A stretch of DNA of 5,217 nt from Planctomycetaceae bacterium (GTDB taxonomy: Bacteria; Planctomycetota; Planctomycetia; Pirellulales; Thermoguttaceae), in the NCBI GenBank assembly GCA_031267635.1, contig JAIRYX010000063.1, forward strand, positions 1-5,217. The letters are read 5' to 3'. The translations under genes and the position numbers were made by a program. Numbering within the stretch: position 1 is the stretch's first letter; each line of letters opens with the position of its first letter. Under the pieces are notes generated by a model, which was not told where the DNA came from, searched no databases, and was given only the letters and a program-made list of their open reading frames with translations. Below are positions 1-5,006 of this stretch, piece by piece.

Positions 1-236
1 TAAACTTTGTATGTTCCGGCGGGTAAACCGTCGTTTGTGCTAATTGATCCCATAACGTACTTGCCGTTCGCGTCGATATTTCCTTTCGCGGAATAGGTAT
101 CCGTCGAGAAAATCACCGCGCCGACCATCAGCGGCGTGCCGTCGTCAAACGTTATCGTTCCGCCAAGCGGCACTTTACCGTTATTACATCCGGCGAGAAC
201 AAGTAAAGCGAGAAGCAAGAAAATATGTTTTTTCAT
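1..236 (-). CDS. Small lipoprotein with a transthyretin/carboxypeptidase-regulatory-like fold, 3' end cut by window edge
   Basis: Seventy-eight codons are visible, running off the left edge. The N-terminus is a lipoprotein signal peptide: Lys-Lys, a Leu-rich stretch, then lipobox L14-A15-G16-C17, so the mature protein should be lipidated at Cys17 and membrane-anchored. After it comes a beta-rich segment with T-F-D-D-G-T-P-L at residues 29-36, V-I-F at 41-43, D-A-N-G-K-Y at 55-60 and G-L-P-A-G-T-Y-K-V at 70-78. That pattern is typical of the small planctomycete lipoproteins often encoded just downstream of DUF1559 genes. The ATG at 234-236 is preceded by AAGGA with an 8-nt spacer. The gene lies 98 bp after the DUF1559 stop on the same strand, with a hairpin between them. 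Its molecular function is unknown; a structural or surface-assembly role beside the pseudopilin is inference. The C-terminus is not visible. Confidence 0.85.
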   Translation of the reverse strand, partial: MKKHIFLLLALLVLAGCNNGKVPLGGTITFDDGTPLMVGAVIFSTDTYSAKGNIDANGKYVMGSISTNDGLPAGTYKV

Positions 237-244
237 TTTTTATA

Positions 245-249
245 TCCTT
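245..249 (-). promoter_or_regulatory. Shine-Dalgarno AAGGA of the lipoprotein gene
   Basis: Reading the minus strand, AAGGA is followed by the 8-nt spacer TATAAAAA and then ATG (236-234). This spacing supports the chosen start. No convincing separate promoter is seen between the upstream hairpin and this site, so the gene may rely on read-through from the DUF1559 promoter. Confidence 0.7.
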
Positions 250-280
250 ATGTTTTTGTTAATTGTTATTTTGAAAACAA

Positions 281-320
281 CAAACGCAAGATCAAAGACA
301 CAGCTTTGATCTTGCATTTG
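281..320 (-). terminator. Strong hairpin, probable intrinsic terminator or attenuator after the DUF1559 gene
   Basis: GCAAGATCAAAG (286-297) pairs perfectly with CTTTGATCTTGC (304-315) across a 6-nt loop. After one mismatch, four more pairs (281-284 with 317-320) extend the stem. Read on the minus strand, the stem is followed by GTTTGTTGTTTTC, a U-rich but interrupted tail. It lies 15-55 nt after the DUF1559 stop. It would end most DUF1559 transcripts and let some pass into the lipoprotein gene, or act as a 3'-stabilising/processing hairpin. On the plus strand no T-run follows, so it is read as minus-strand. Confidence 0.75.
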
Positions 321-334
321 CCTACTTCATTTCA

Positions 335-1612
335 TTATGGAATGGATACAGAGTTACCGTCACGAACATTGCCGAGTCGCCCGAGAATGCTGTTTGTCGG
401 ATTACTTCGGCTGTTGGAATCTGCTTCATTGTTCCAAACCGGACCGGCAGGAACTGTCACAGAAATTGCTTGCACCGATCCGTCGCCCATGAGGAAATTT
501 ACCGTTCCTGTATGCGGACTTCCCCAATGGATTTGATCTTCAGCGCCAAAATTTGATGTTCCGCTTCCATCACTGGGACCGCGTGCGATACGCGAATTGC
601 AACTTCGAGCAACGGACATCGTATTCCAATCTCCTGAAATCAAAATCGAACAATCGCCGACTTTCCAACGGTTCGCGCTATCATTCGCGTTTGGAGCGCA
701 TTGTCCGACATAATCGCTTCGAATATGTTTTTCACCGACAACAATTTGATTGGACGTTCCATCTGCCCACCAAGACATAGTGTCGCGCGGCGACCATGAA
801 GACGCGCTGCCGCCCCAAACGGCAACACGAATTGCGCCGCTTTGTCCCGATGCGTGATCTGTCGCACTGGGATTGTAGTTATTCAACCAAGCCGCCCAAT
901 GCTGGAAAGCGCGTCCTTGAACAAAAGCGTAATCGCCTTGCGGACCATATATGCCGCCCTGATTGGTGCTGTTATCCGTTCCGTCTCCTGTCAGGTATTC
1001 TTTTCCACCGCGACGCGAGGGACATTTGAATGTCGTCAAGCCAGTACCGAGCGACTGCTGTAATTGCGTCGTTTCGGCTGCATCTGCGCCCAGCGCGTTC
1101 CAGAAATTCGTATTGTTCATCACAATACTGAAATTGTCGGTTTTGGTCTTGATGATGTCGTATATGGCTTGTTGTTCCATGTACGGCAAAATCAACACCC
1201 AGAACGACGCATTAGGAGAATGCGGCGACGTGACAGTGTAGCCGATGGTGGAAGGCGGCAAACCGTTCCTACTGTCGTGGAAGTTGTGAACCGCAAGACC
1301 AATCTGTTTGAGATTGTTCGTGCATTGCATTCTTCTCGCCGCTTCCCGCGCAGCTTGAACAGCGGGCAAGAGTAATGCGATCAAAATCCCGATGATCGCA
1401 ATCACGACAAGTAATTCGACAAGCGTAAACGCCGCCAAATGGGCAACACGTTGGACAATAGGGGCAAAAATCGAATTGTTTTCTCCATTCGGTGTGCCGA
1501 TATAATCGGCACACACTACCCCCCCCCCCCCGTGCGAGCTAATTCGTTTTTTTAACGTGCCCAATTCTGGGCTGGAAAATGAACCAGTTGTCGTTAAAAC
1601 AAGGTTTGTCAT
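335..1612 (-). CDS. DUF1559 family pseudopilin-like protein (prepilin N-terminal motif, H-X9-DG C-terminal motif)
   Basis: This 425-residue protein has a type IV pilin/type II secretion pseudopilin signature. F62-T-L-V-E66-L-L starts the hydrophobic helix (62-84), with Glu at +5 as expected for prepilin peptidase cleavage and methylation. The planctomycete block P-A-V-Q-A-A-R-E-A-A-R-R-M-Q-C (83-97) follows, then the DUF1559 body. H367 followed nine residues later by D377-G378 is the H-X9-DG motif typical of this family. The product should be exported and anchored in the inner membrane or assembled into a pseudopilus; its exact role is unknown. Two things are odd. The leader before the cleavage site is about 61 residues, whereas these proteins usually have a short one, and residue -1 is Ala rather than the usual Gly. 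A run of 13 G encodes G28-G31 inside this leader. The ATG at 1612 has AGGAGA 8 nt upstream and a promoter further up, so translation through the G run is expected. Confidence 0.93.
   Translation of the reverse strand: MTNLVLTTTGSFSSPELGTLKKRISSHGGGGVVCADYIGTPNGENNSIFAPIVQRVAHLAAFTLVELLVVIAIIGILIALLLPAVQAAREAARRMQCTNNLKQIGLAVHNFHDSRNGLPPSTIGYTVTSPHSPNASFWVLILPYMEQQAIYDIIKTKTDNFSIVMNNTNFWNALGADAAETTQLQQSLGTGLTTFKCPSRRGGKEYLTGDGTDNSTNQGGIYGPQGDYAFVQGRAFQHWAAWLNNYNPSATDHASGQSGAIRVAVWGGSASSWSPRDTMSWWADGTSNQIVVGEKHIRSDYVGQCAPNANDSANRWKVGDCSILISGDWNTMSVARSCNSRIARGPSDGSGTSNFGAEDQIHWGSPHTGTVNFLMGDGSVQAISVTVPAGPVWNNEADSNSRSNPTNSILGRLGNVRDGNSVSIP
1492..1514 (-). promoter_or_regulatory. Perfect 10-bp hairpin in the coding region just 3' of the G tract
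   Basis: GTGTGCCGAT (1492-1501) and ATCGGCACAC (1505-1514) are exact inverted repeats separated by 3 nt. In the DUF1559 mRNA the stem begins 4 nt after the last G of the 13-G run and encodes V33 to T40. The position and the near-maximal pairing with a tri-loop are unlike ordinary coding sequence. It could pause a ribosome or polymerase on the tract, or be a DNA-level recognition or recombination site. Which of these, if any, is unknown. Confidence 0.6.
1519..1531 (-). repeat. Homopolymer of 13 G in the DUF1559 coding strand, candidate slippage/phase-variation tract
   Basis: Thirteen consecutive C on the plus strand read as GGG x4 plus the first G of GTA (V32). With 13 G the frame is open through the whole pseudopilin. 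With 12 G the next codon is TAG, an immediate stop. With 14 G translation enters another frame that stops at about 1269. Long G tracts in the 5' part of surface-protein genes are classic contingency loci in other bacteria; that this one varies is inference. Homopolymer length is also a common sequencing error. Confidence 0.85.
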
Positions 1613-1620
1613 AGTTTTAA

Positions 1621-1626
1621 TCTCCT
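1621..1626 (-). promoter_or_regulatory. Shine-Dalgarno AGGAGA of the DUF1559 gene
   Basis: On the minus strand AGGAGA is followed by an 8-nt spacer (TTAAAACT) and ATG at 1612-1610. It is the best ribosome binding site near this gene and decides the start. The poly-G tract and the long leader are therefore inside the translated region rather than in the 5' UTR. Confidence 0.8.
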
Positions 1627-1702
1627 AGATTTTTAGGAATCTTTTGAAATCTGAAGTTAGGATTACTATCTATAATTCTAGCTTCAAGAACTGTATTTTA
1701 TT

Positions 1703-1730
1703 ATTATGCACTAAAAAATGAAAACGTCAA
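1703..1730 (-). promoter_or_regulatory. Sigma70-type promoter for the DUF1559 gene
   Basis: Reading the minus strand, TTGACG (1730-1725) is separated by 16 nt from CATAAT (1708-1703); each box matches consensus at 5 of 6 positions. Transcription would start near 1696, giving a 5' UTR of about 84 nt. No operator-like palindrome is seen over the boxes. Confidence 0.6.
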
Positions 1731-1865
1731 TAACAATTTTAACGAAGTTTTTTATTTTTGTCTGTTTTTTTTTGCGACTATGCCGTCGTTTAAACCACAT
1801 AAATTCGTACCGGGGCACTGAGTCGTTATCATACACGCGAACAAAAATAATGAAAGATGAGTATG

Positions 1866-1997
1866 TGTAACTATTCAATCGCCCAAACCCAATAAATCCG
1901 CACAGGGCAATTTTCGAGTTACTCGAAAGACTTTACCCGTGCCATTACCCAGTTGCCCGGTGCGGATTTATTGGGTTTGGGCGATTGAATAGTTACA
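1866..1997. repeat. Element A: 132-bp palindromic repeat with perfect 38-bp inverted ends
   Basis: The left arm 1866-1903 (TGTAACTATTCAATCGCCC... to ...AATAAATCCGCAC) is an exact reverse complement of 1960-1997. Inside it, after one A/G mismatch, GGGCAA (1905-1910) pairs with TTGCCC (1953-1958). The 42-nt centre holds a smaller 7-bp hairpin, TTTCGAG (1912-1918) with CTCGAAA (1922-1928). The outer half-sequence also forms the ends of element B, so this is a repeat family in this genome and not a chance palindrome. It encodes nothing. It could be a non-autonomous (MITE-like) element or a REP/BIME-like structure. A clear target duplication is not visible. Confidence 0.85.
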
Positions 1998-1998
1998 A

Positions 1999-2087
1999 GG
2001 GAACTTCTAAAAACCCCAACCTTAAATAATCTTACCATTGAAAAATAAGGACTTACCGACATTGAGGAAAGGTTTTTAGAAATTCCC
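1999..2087. mobile_element. Element C: 89-bp MITE-like insertion with 17-bp terminal inverted repeats and ACAA target duplication
   Basis: GGGAACTTCTAAAAACC (1999-2015) and GGTTTTTAGAAATTCCC (2071-2087) are inverted repeats matching at 16 of 17 positions. ACAA lies directly outside both ends (1995-1998 and 2088-2091). Removing the element plus one ACAA restores GTTACAAGTATTTTAT, which occurs uninterrupted at 2564-2579. That is strong internal evidence for insertion with a 4-bp duplication. There is no room for a transposase, so it would need one in trans. Ends beginning GG with a 4-bp duplication recall some IS5-group elements, but the parent family cannot be fixed from this window. Confidence 0.8.
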
Positions 2088-2131
2088 ACAAGTATTTTAT
2101 AAACCAATCCCTCCCCACAATGTGAAATCAG
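2088..2131 (+). repeat. Direct repeat, copy 1 (downstream flank of elements A and C)
   Basis: This stretch begins ACAAGTATTTTAT, continues with CAATCCCT and contains ATGTGAAAT. The same blocks in the same order are found at 2567-2606. The copies differ by a 4-nt insertion (AAAC, in this copy) and several substitutions in the middle. In both places the sequence follows an inverted-repeat element (A or B), so it may be a shared flank carried along in a duplication or a part of the repeat family. Confidence 0.75.
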
Positions 2132-2155
2132 CAGCAATATTTTCCTCTTTTGCTC

Positions 2156-2184
2156 TTGACAAGCGGTGCGATAGTTTATACACT
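2156..2184 (+). promoter_or_regulatory. Possible sigma70-type promoter upstream of element B
   Basis: A perfect TTGACA (2156-2161) is followed after 17 nt by TACACT (2179-2184), which keeps T1, A2, A4 and T6 of the -10 consensus. A start near 2191 would transcribe the whole of element B before reaching the sulfatase, giving a leader of about 440 nt able to fold on itself. No closer gene is present. It may instead be a relic of duplication. Confidence 0.4.
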
Positions 2185-2208
2185 TTGGTCGCTATCTTTC
2201 AACGTAAC

Positions 2209-2542
2209 GTAGCTATTCAGTTGCCCAAGCCAAATAAATCCGCACCGGTCAACTGGGCAGTTACAGTCACTTTTACCGCAAAATCTTATTATTGCCGCCC
2301 TTATTTATAAAATTCATTAGTAGCCCGAATTACAACAATATTCGTCCTTATTCCCTATTCCTTTATTTTTCGTTTGCTTTGATCAAAAAATTCATGGTCT
2401 AAAACATAAGGGCGCGTTTGGAAGGGCTTGGTGGGCTACTAAGGGAAACTTGATAAATAAGGGCTGCAATAGTAAAATCTTTCGGATAATTATTCAGACG
2501 CCTCGTGCGGATTTATTTGGGTTGGAGCGGCTGAATCATTAC
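2209..2542. repeat. Element B: about 334-bp imperfect inverted-repeat element, same family as element A
   Basis: The left arm (2209-2326) and the reverse complement of the right arm (2433-2542) align along almost their full length. Shared blocks are an end like GTARCTATTCAG, AATAAATCCGCAC (left 2233-2245, right 2505-2517), GCCCTTATTTAT near the inside, and TTAGTAGCCC (2317-2326) with GGGCTACTAA (2433-2442). The loop of about 106 nt (2327-2432) encodes nothing recognisable. The outer 37-38 nt are a diverged version of the perfect arms of element A. The arms have drifted apart by substitutions and small indels, so B looks older than A. The right arm contains a good promoter directed at the sulfatase. 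Confidence 0.8.
2450..2478 (+). promoter_or_regulatory. Sigma70-type promoter inside the right arm of element B, probable sulfatase-coaE promoter
   Basis: TTGATA (2450-2455), a 17-nt spacer and TAAAAT (2473-2478) match consensus at 5 of 6 positions in each box with ideal spacing. A start near 2485 gives a leader of about 143 nt to the sulfatase ATG. That leader can form an imperfect stem-loop between 2487-2504 and 2525-2541. The equivalent place in the left arm, read leftward, has poorer boxes (TTATAA, TAAGAT). This is the best promoter seen upstream of the sulfatase. Confidence 0.6.
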
Positions 2543-2566
2543 GATAGCTCAGGCGTAACAGGAGTT

Positions 2567-2606
2567 ACAAGTATTTTATCAATCCCTCTCTAAAATGTGA
2601 AATAAG
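2567..2606 (+). repeat. Direct repeat, copy 2, directly upstream of the sulfatase
   Basis: ACAAGTATTTTAT, CAATCCCT and ATGTGAAAT occur in the same order as in 2088-2131. This copy is preceded by GTT, so it keeps an uninterrupted GTTACAAG, the site that element C split in copy 1. Its end lies about 21 nt before the sulfatase start, so it forms the last part of the mRNA leader. Confidence 0.75.
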
Positions 2607-2616
2607 TAGGAAAATT

Positions 2617-2621
2617 AAGGA
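2617..2621 (+). promoter_or_regulatory. Shine-Dalgarno AAGGA of the sulfatase
   Basis: AAGGA with a 6-nt spacer precedes ATG at 2628. It supports this start, which also gives a complete signal peptide. Confidence 0.75.
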
Positions 2622-2627
2622 ATCAAA

Positions 2628-4250
2628 ATGCCAAAACTATTGTTTGCGATGACCGTTTTATGTTTGGTAATCTATGCAAAGAATGCGGCGTTTGCTCAGC
2701 AATTGGAGCAAACGGCACCACATCCGAACATCGTATTTATTTTCACGGATGATCATGCGTATCAATCTATCGGCGCATACGGTTCTAACCGAAATGAAAC
2801 GCCGAATATTGACCGGCTTGCCCGCGAAGGAATGCGGTTCACGAATTGTGTTGTTACCAATTCGATTTGCGGACCGTCGCGCGCGGTGATTCAAACCGGA
2901 AAATATTCGCATATCAATGGTTTCAAAACAAACAACGACCGTTTCGACAATACGCAACAAACATTCCCAAAGCTGCTACAAAAAGCGGGATATCAAACCG
3001 CAATTGTCGGTAAATGGCATCTCGTTTCGCCTGTCGTCGGCTTTGATTATTCCGAAGTGCTGATCGGTCAGGGACCGTATTACAATCCGAAAATGATACG
3101 CAATGGCGAACAAGTTTCTCACACAGGACGAACAACCGAAATTATCACAAATTTATCGCTCGAATGGTTGGAGAATCGCGACAAATCCAAGCCGTTTTTA
3201 CTGATGTTGCAGCATAAAGCGCCGCATCGGGAATGGCAGGCATACCCGGAATTTTACGAGAAATACAAAGACCACGTCTTTCCTTATCCTGAAACGTTTG
3301 ACGACAATTATGCCGGACGCGGACGCGCTGCGCTGGAGCAAGATATGACAATTGCCGAAACGCTCACGCCGCTCGACTTGAAGCTAAACAACATCGACAA
3401 CTCGCTCACCGAAGAACAAAAAACGGATTGGCATAAAATGTACGACGGACGCAAGCAGGAATATGAGGCGGTTAAAGACGATCCGGTTGCGCTGAAAAAA
3501 TGGAAATATCAATGTTATATGAAAGATTACATGAGCGTCATTGCGTCGGTGGATAACAGCGTCGGACATGTTTTGAAATATATTGACGACAATGAATTGA
3601 CGACAAACACGGTCGTGATTTATGCGTCGGATCAGGGATTTTATCTCGGCGAACACGGATGGTTCGACAAACGATTCATGTTCAAAGAATCGTATAAAAC
3701 GCCGTTTATCGTGCGTTGGCATGATCATGTGAAACCGTCCAGCATCAACAACGATATTGTTTCCAACGTTGATTTTGCAGAAACGTTCCTCAACATTGCG
3801 GGTATTGAAATTCCCTCTGACATGCAGGGACGTTCTCTCGTGCCGATTTTAGAAGGAAAAACGCCGTCCGATTGGCGGAAATATCATTACTATCACTATT
3901 ACGAATATCCTGCCGTTCACATGGTCAAAAAACATGAAGGCGTTTATGATGGACGTTTCAAATTGATTCATTATTACGATGATATTGACGAATGGGAGTT
4001 GTACGACGTACAAAACGATCCGAAAGAATTGCATAACGCTTATTCCGAAACGAAATACGCCGCTGATATTCAACGTCTTAAAACGGAATTGGAACGTTTG
4101 AAAAAAGAGTTAAATGTTCCTCCGCTCGAAATCAACACGAAAAGTTACATTTACGACGACGCAATGGCAAATCGTCCGGTGGTTCGTCAGAACGCGCAAG
4201 GATTACGCGGCGTGATTGAGAAGCGGAAGAAAGCGATTGAAGACAAATGA
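2628..4250 (+). CDS. Secreted formylglycine-dependent sulfatase (sulfatase family S1, Cys type)
   Basis: This 540-residue exported enzyme should hydrolyse sulfate esters, probably on a sulfated glycan. Residues 1-23 form a signal peptide ending A-F-A before Gln24, so it acts outside the cytoplasm. P-N-I-V-F-I-F-T-D-D-H (33-43) gives metal ligands D41 and D42. C81-G-P-S-R85 is the C-X-P-S-R signature in which Cys81 is converted to formylglycine, so a maturase (FGE or anSME) is needed elsewhere. G-K-W-H (128-131), H-K-A-P-H (196-200) and S-D-Q-G-F-Y-L-G-E-H-G-W-F-D-K (334-348) are further active-site motifs; D335-Q336 are metal ligands. The region from about 420 to 475, with E-L-Y-D-V-Q-N-D-P-K-E-L, is the usual C-terminal subdomain (DUF4976-like). 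A charged tail of about 40 residues follows. The overall pattern resembles the N-acetylglucosamine-6-sulfatase/arylsulfatase A group, but substrate cannot be fixed from motifs. It overlaps coaE by 4 bp. Confidence 0.96.
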   Translation: MPKLLFAMTVLCLVIYAKNAAFAQQLEQTAPHPNIVFIFTDDHAYQSIGAYGSNRNETPNIDRLAREGMRFTNCVVTNSICGPSRAVIQTGKYSHINGFKTNNDRFDNTQQTFPKLLQKAGYQTAIVGKWHLVSPVVGFDYSEVLIGQGPYYNPKMIRNGEQVSHTGRTTEIITNLSLEWLENRDKSKPFLLMLQHKAPHREWQAYPEFYEKYKDHVFPYPETFDDNYAGRGRAALEQDMTIAETLTPLDLKLNNIDNSLTEEQKTDWHKMYDGRKQEYEAVKDDPVALKKWKYQCYMKDYMSVIASVDNSVGHVLKYIDDNELTTNTVVIYASDQGFYLGEHGWFDKRFMFKESYKTPFIVRWHDHVKPSSINNDIVSNVDFAETFLNIAGIEIPSDMQGRSLVPILEGKTPSDWRKYHYYHYYEYPAVHMVKKHEGVYDGRFKLIHYYDDIDEWELYDVQNDPKELHNAYSETKYAADIQRLKTELERLKKELNVPPLEINTKSYIYDDAMANRPVVRQNAQGLRGVIEKRKKAIEDK

Positions 4251-4843
4251 AAATCATTGGTCTTGTCGGCGGAATTGGAAGCGGAAAAAGTACGGTCGCG
4301 CGAATGATCGGCGAGCGTGATAACGCAGTTGTTCTTGATGCGGATAAGTTAGGACATGACGTTTTGCTTCTTGATGAAGTTAAAACGCTCGTCCGCAACG
4401 AGTGGGGCGACGTTCCGTTTGACGCTAACGGCGAAATCAACCGCCGAAATCTCGCCGACATTGTTTTTAGCGGAACAAAAGACGGGAATGAAAATCTTGA
4501 CAAGCTGAAAAAGATTTCGCTTTCGCGAATTGCAACGCTCTTGAAAAGTCAAATTGACCGTGCCAAGGCGGAAAAAAAGGCGTGGATTTTACTCGACGCG
4601 CCACTTTTGCTCGAAGGCAATTGGGATAAATTTTGCGACGTAATCATTTTTATCGATACGCCGGAACAAGTACGTTTGGAACACGCATTATCGCGAGGTT
4701 GGACAAAAAAAGAATATGACGCAAGAACCGCACAACAAATACCATTGGAAAACAAACGTCTCGCGGCAAAATTCGTTTTGCAAAATGATTGTTCTCTTGA
4801 ACAGTTAAGAGAACGCATTTGCTTGATTTTTGATAAAATTTAA
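4247..4843 (+). CDS. coaE: Dephospho-CoA kinase
   Basis: This 198-residue cytoplasmic enzyme catalyses the last step of coenzyme A synthesis: ATP-dependent phosphorylation of the ribose 3'-OH of dephospho-CoA. The P-loop is G8-G-I-G-S-G-K-S-T16. D31-A-D-K-L-G-H37 is the conserved substrate-site motif after the first strand. I64-N-R-R-N-L-A70 with I72-V-F is the typical lid-region signature, and D117-A-P-L-L-L-E-G124 is the CoaE core motif. R160-T-A-Q-Q164 and a following P-L-E-N-K-R stretch match the usual R-x-x-Q-Q-x-P-x-x-E-K block. Length is normal for the family. The ATG overlaps the sulfatase TGA as ATGA and has only a weak purine-rich upstream (GAAG), so translational coupling to the sulfatase is likely. 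Finding a housekeeping CoA gene coupled behind a secreted sulfatase is unusual; no functional link is evident. Confidence 0.97.
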   Translation: MKIIGLVGGIGSGKSTVARMIGERDNAVVLDADKLGHDVLLLDEVKTLVRNEWGDVPFDANGEINRRNLADIVFSGTKDGNENLDKLKKISLSRIATLLKSQIDRAKAEKKAWILLDAPLLLEGNWDKFCDVIIFIDTPEQVRLEHALSRGWTKKEYDARTAQQIPLENKRLAAKFVLQNDCSLEQLRERICLIFDKI

Positions 4844-4907
4844 AACGAAAGTCAACGTGGACTACTGATGTTGTTTCGTCAAGAGAAGTAGGTAGAGATA
4901 TGAGGTT

Positions 4908-4945
4908 GGATGGTATGAGTGAAAATATTTTCACTTCATATTGAT
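4908..4945. terminator. Palindrome in the convergent gap, weak bidirectional terminator candidate
   Basis: AGTGAAAATATTTTCACT (4918-4935) is a perfect 18-bp palindrome. With one bulged base it extends to TATGA...TCATA on both sides. It lies about 75 nt after the coaE stop and about 57 nt after the stop of the converging right-hand gene, where a shared terminator would be expected. It lacks a normal loop, is AT-rich and has no clear U-run, so it is a weak candidate. A looser stem (ACGAAA 4845-4850 with TTTCGT 4874-4879) sits just after coaE. Confidence 0.35.
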
Positions 4946-4985
4946 CATATGTTTCAAGCCAGTGAATAGAACCTTATATTCTAAT

Positions 4986-5006
4986 AATCCGTTTATATAA
5001 CGGATT
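4986..5006 (-). terminator. 8-bp hairpin over the stop codon of the right-hand gene
   Basis: AATCCGTT (4986-4993) pairs with AACGGATT (4999-5006) around a 5-nt loop. It spans the TAA (4995-4993, minus strand) of the partial gene. No U-run follows on the minus strand, so it may stabilise the 3' end or be a poor terminator. Confidence 0.35.

Larger units (their letters stand above)
1613..2627. other. Gene-free intergenic region between divergent genes, filled with repeats and promoters
   Basis: About 1 kb separates the DUF1559 start (leftward) from the sulfatase start (rightward). It holds, in order, the DUF1559 SD and promoter, a T-rich stretch without a recognised signal (about 1731-1865), element A, element C, a direct-repeat copy, a promoter candidate, element B with a second promoter candidate, the second direct-repeat copy and the sulfatase SD. 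The short open frames that cross it run through inverted repeats, lack ribosome binding sites and are not genes. No tRNA, riboswitch or small-RNA gene is recognised. Confidence 0.8.

Noticed and set aside
334..337. Premature end of the DUF1559 protein after the H-X9-DG motif
   Set aside because: About 50 residues follow the motif before TAA, which is normal for the family, so no truncation is inferred.
1519..1531. G-quadruplex
   Set aside because: A single uninterrupted G run has no loops to define a normal intramolecular quadruplex; slippage is the simpler reading.
1671..1676. TATAAT on the plus strand as a promoter for a rightward transcript
   Set aside because: The nearest TTGAAA (1644-1649) is 21 nt away and no gene or RNA is recognisable downstream before the repeats.
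1919..2137. Minus-strand open frame of 72 codons across elements A and C
   Set aside because: It is made of repeat arms, spans the element C insertion, has no SD and looks like no protein; its length is a by-product of the repeats.
2122..2310. Plus-strand open frame of 62 codons through the left arm of element B
   Set aside because: It has no SD and crosses an inverted-repeat arm; part of it (P-K-P-N-K-S-A-P) also appears in the minus-strand repeat frame, simply because the arm is inverted and repeated.
1867..2542. CRISPR array
   Set aside because: The repeats are inverted pairs, not evenly spaced direct repeats with unique spacers, and there are no cas genes in the window.
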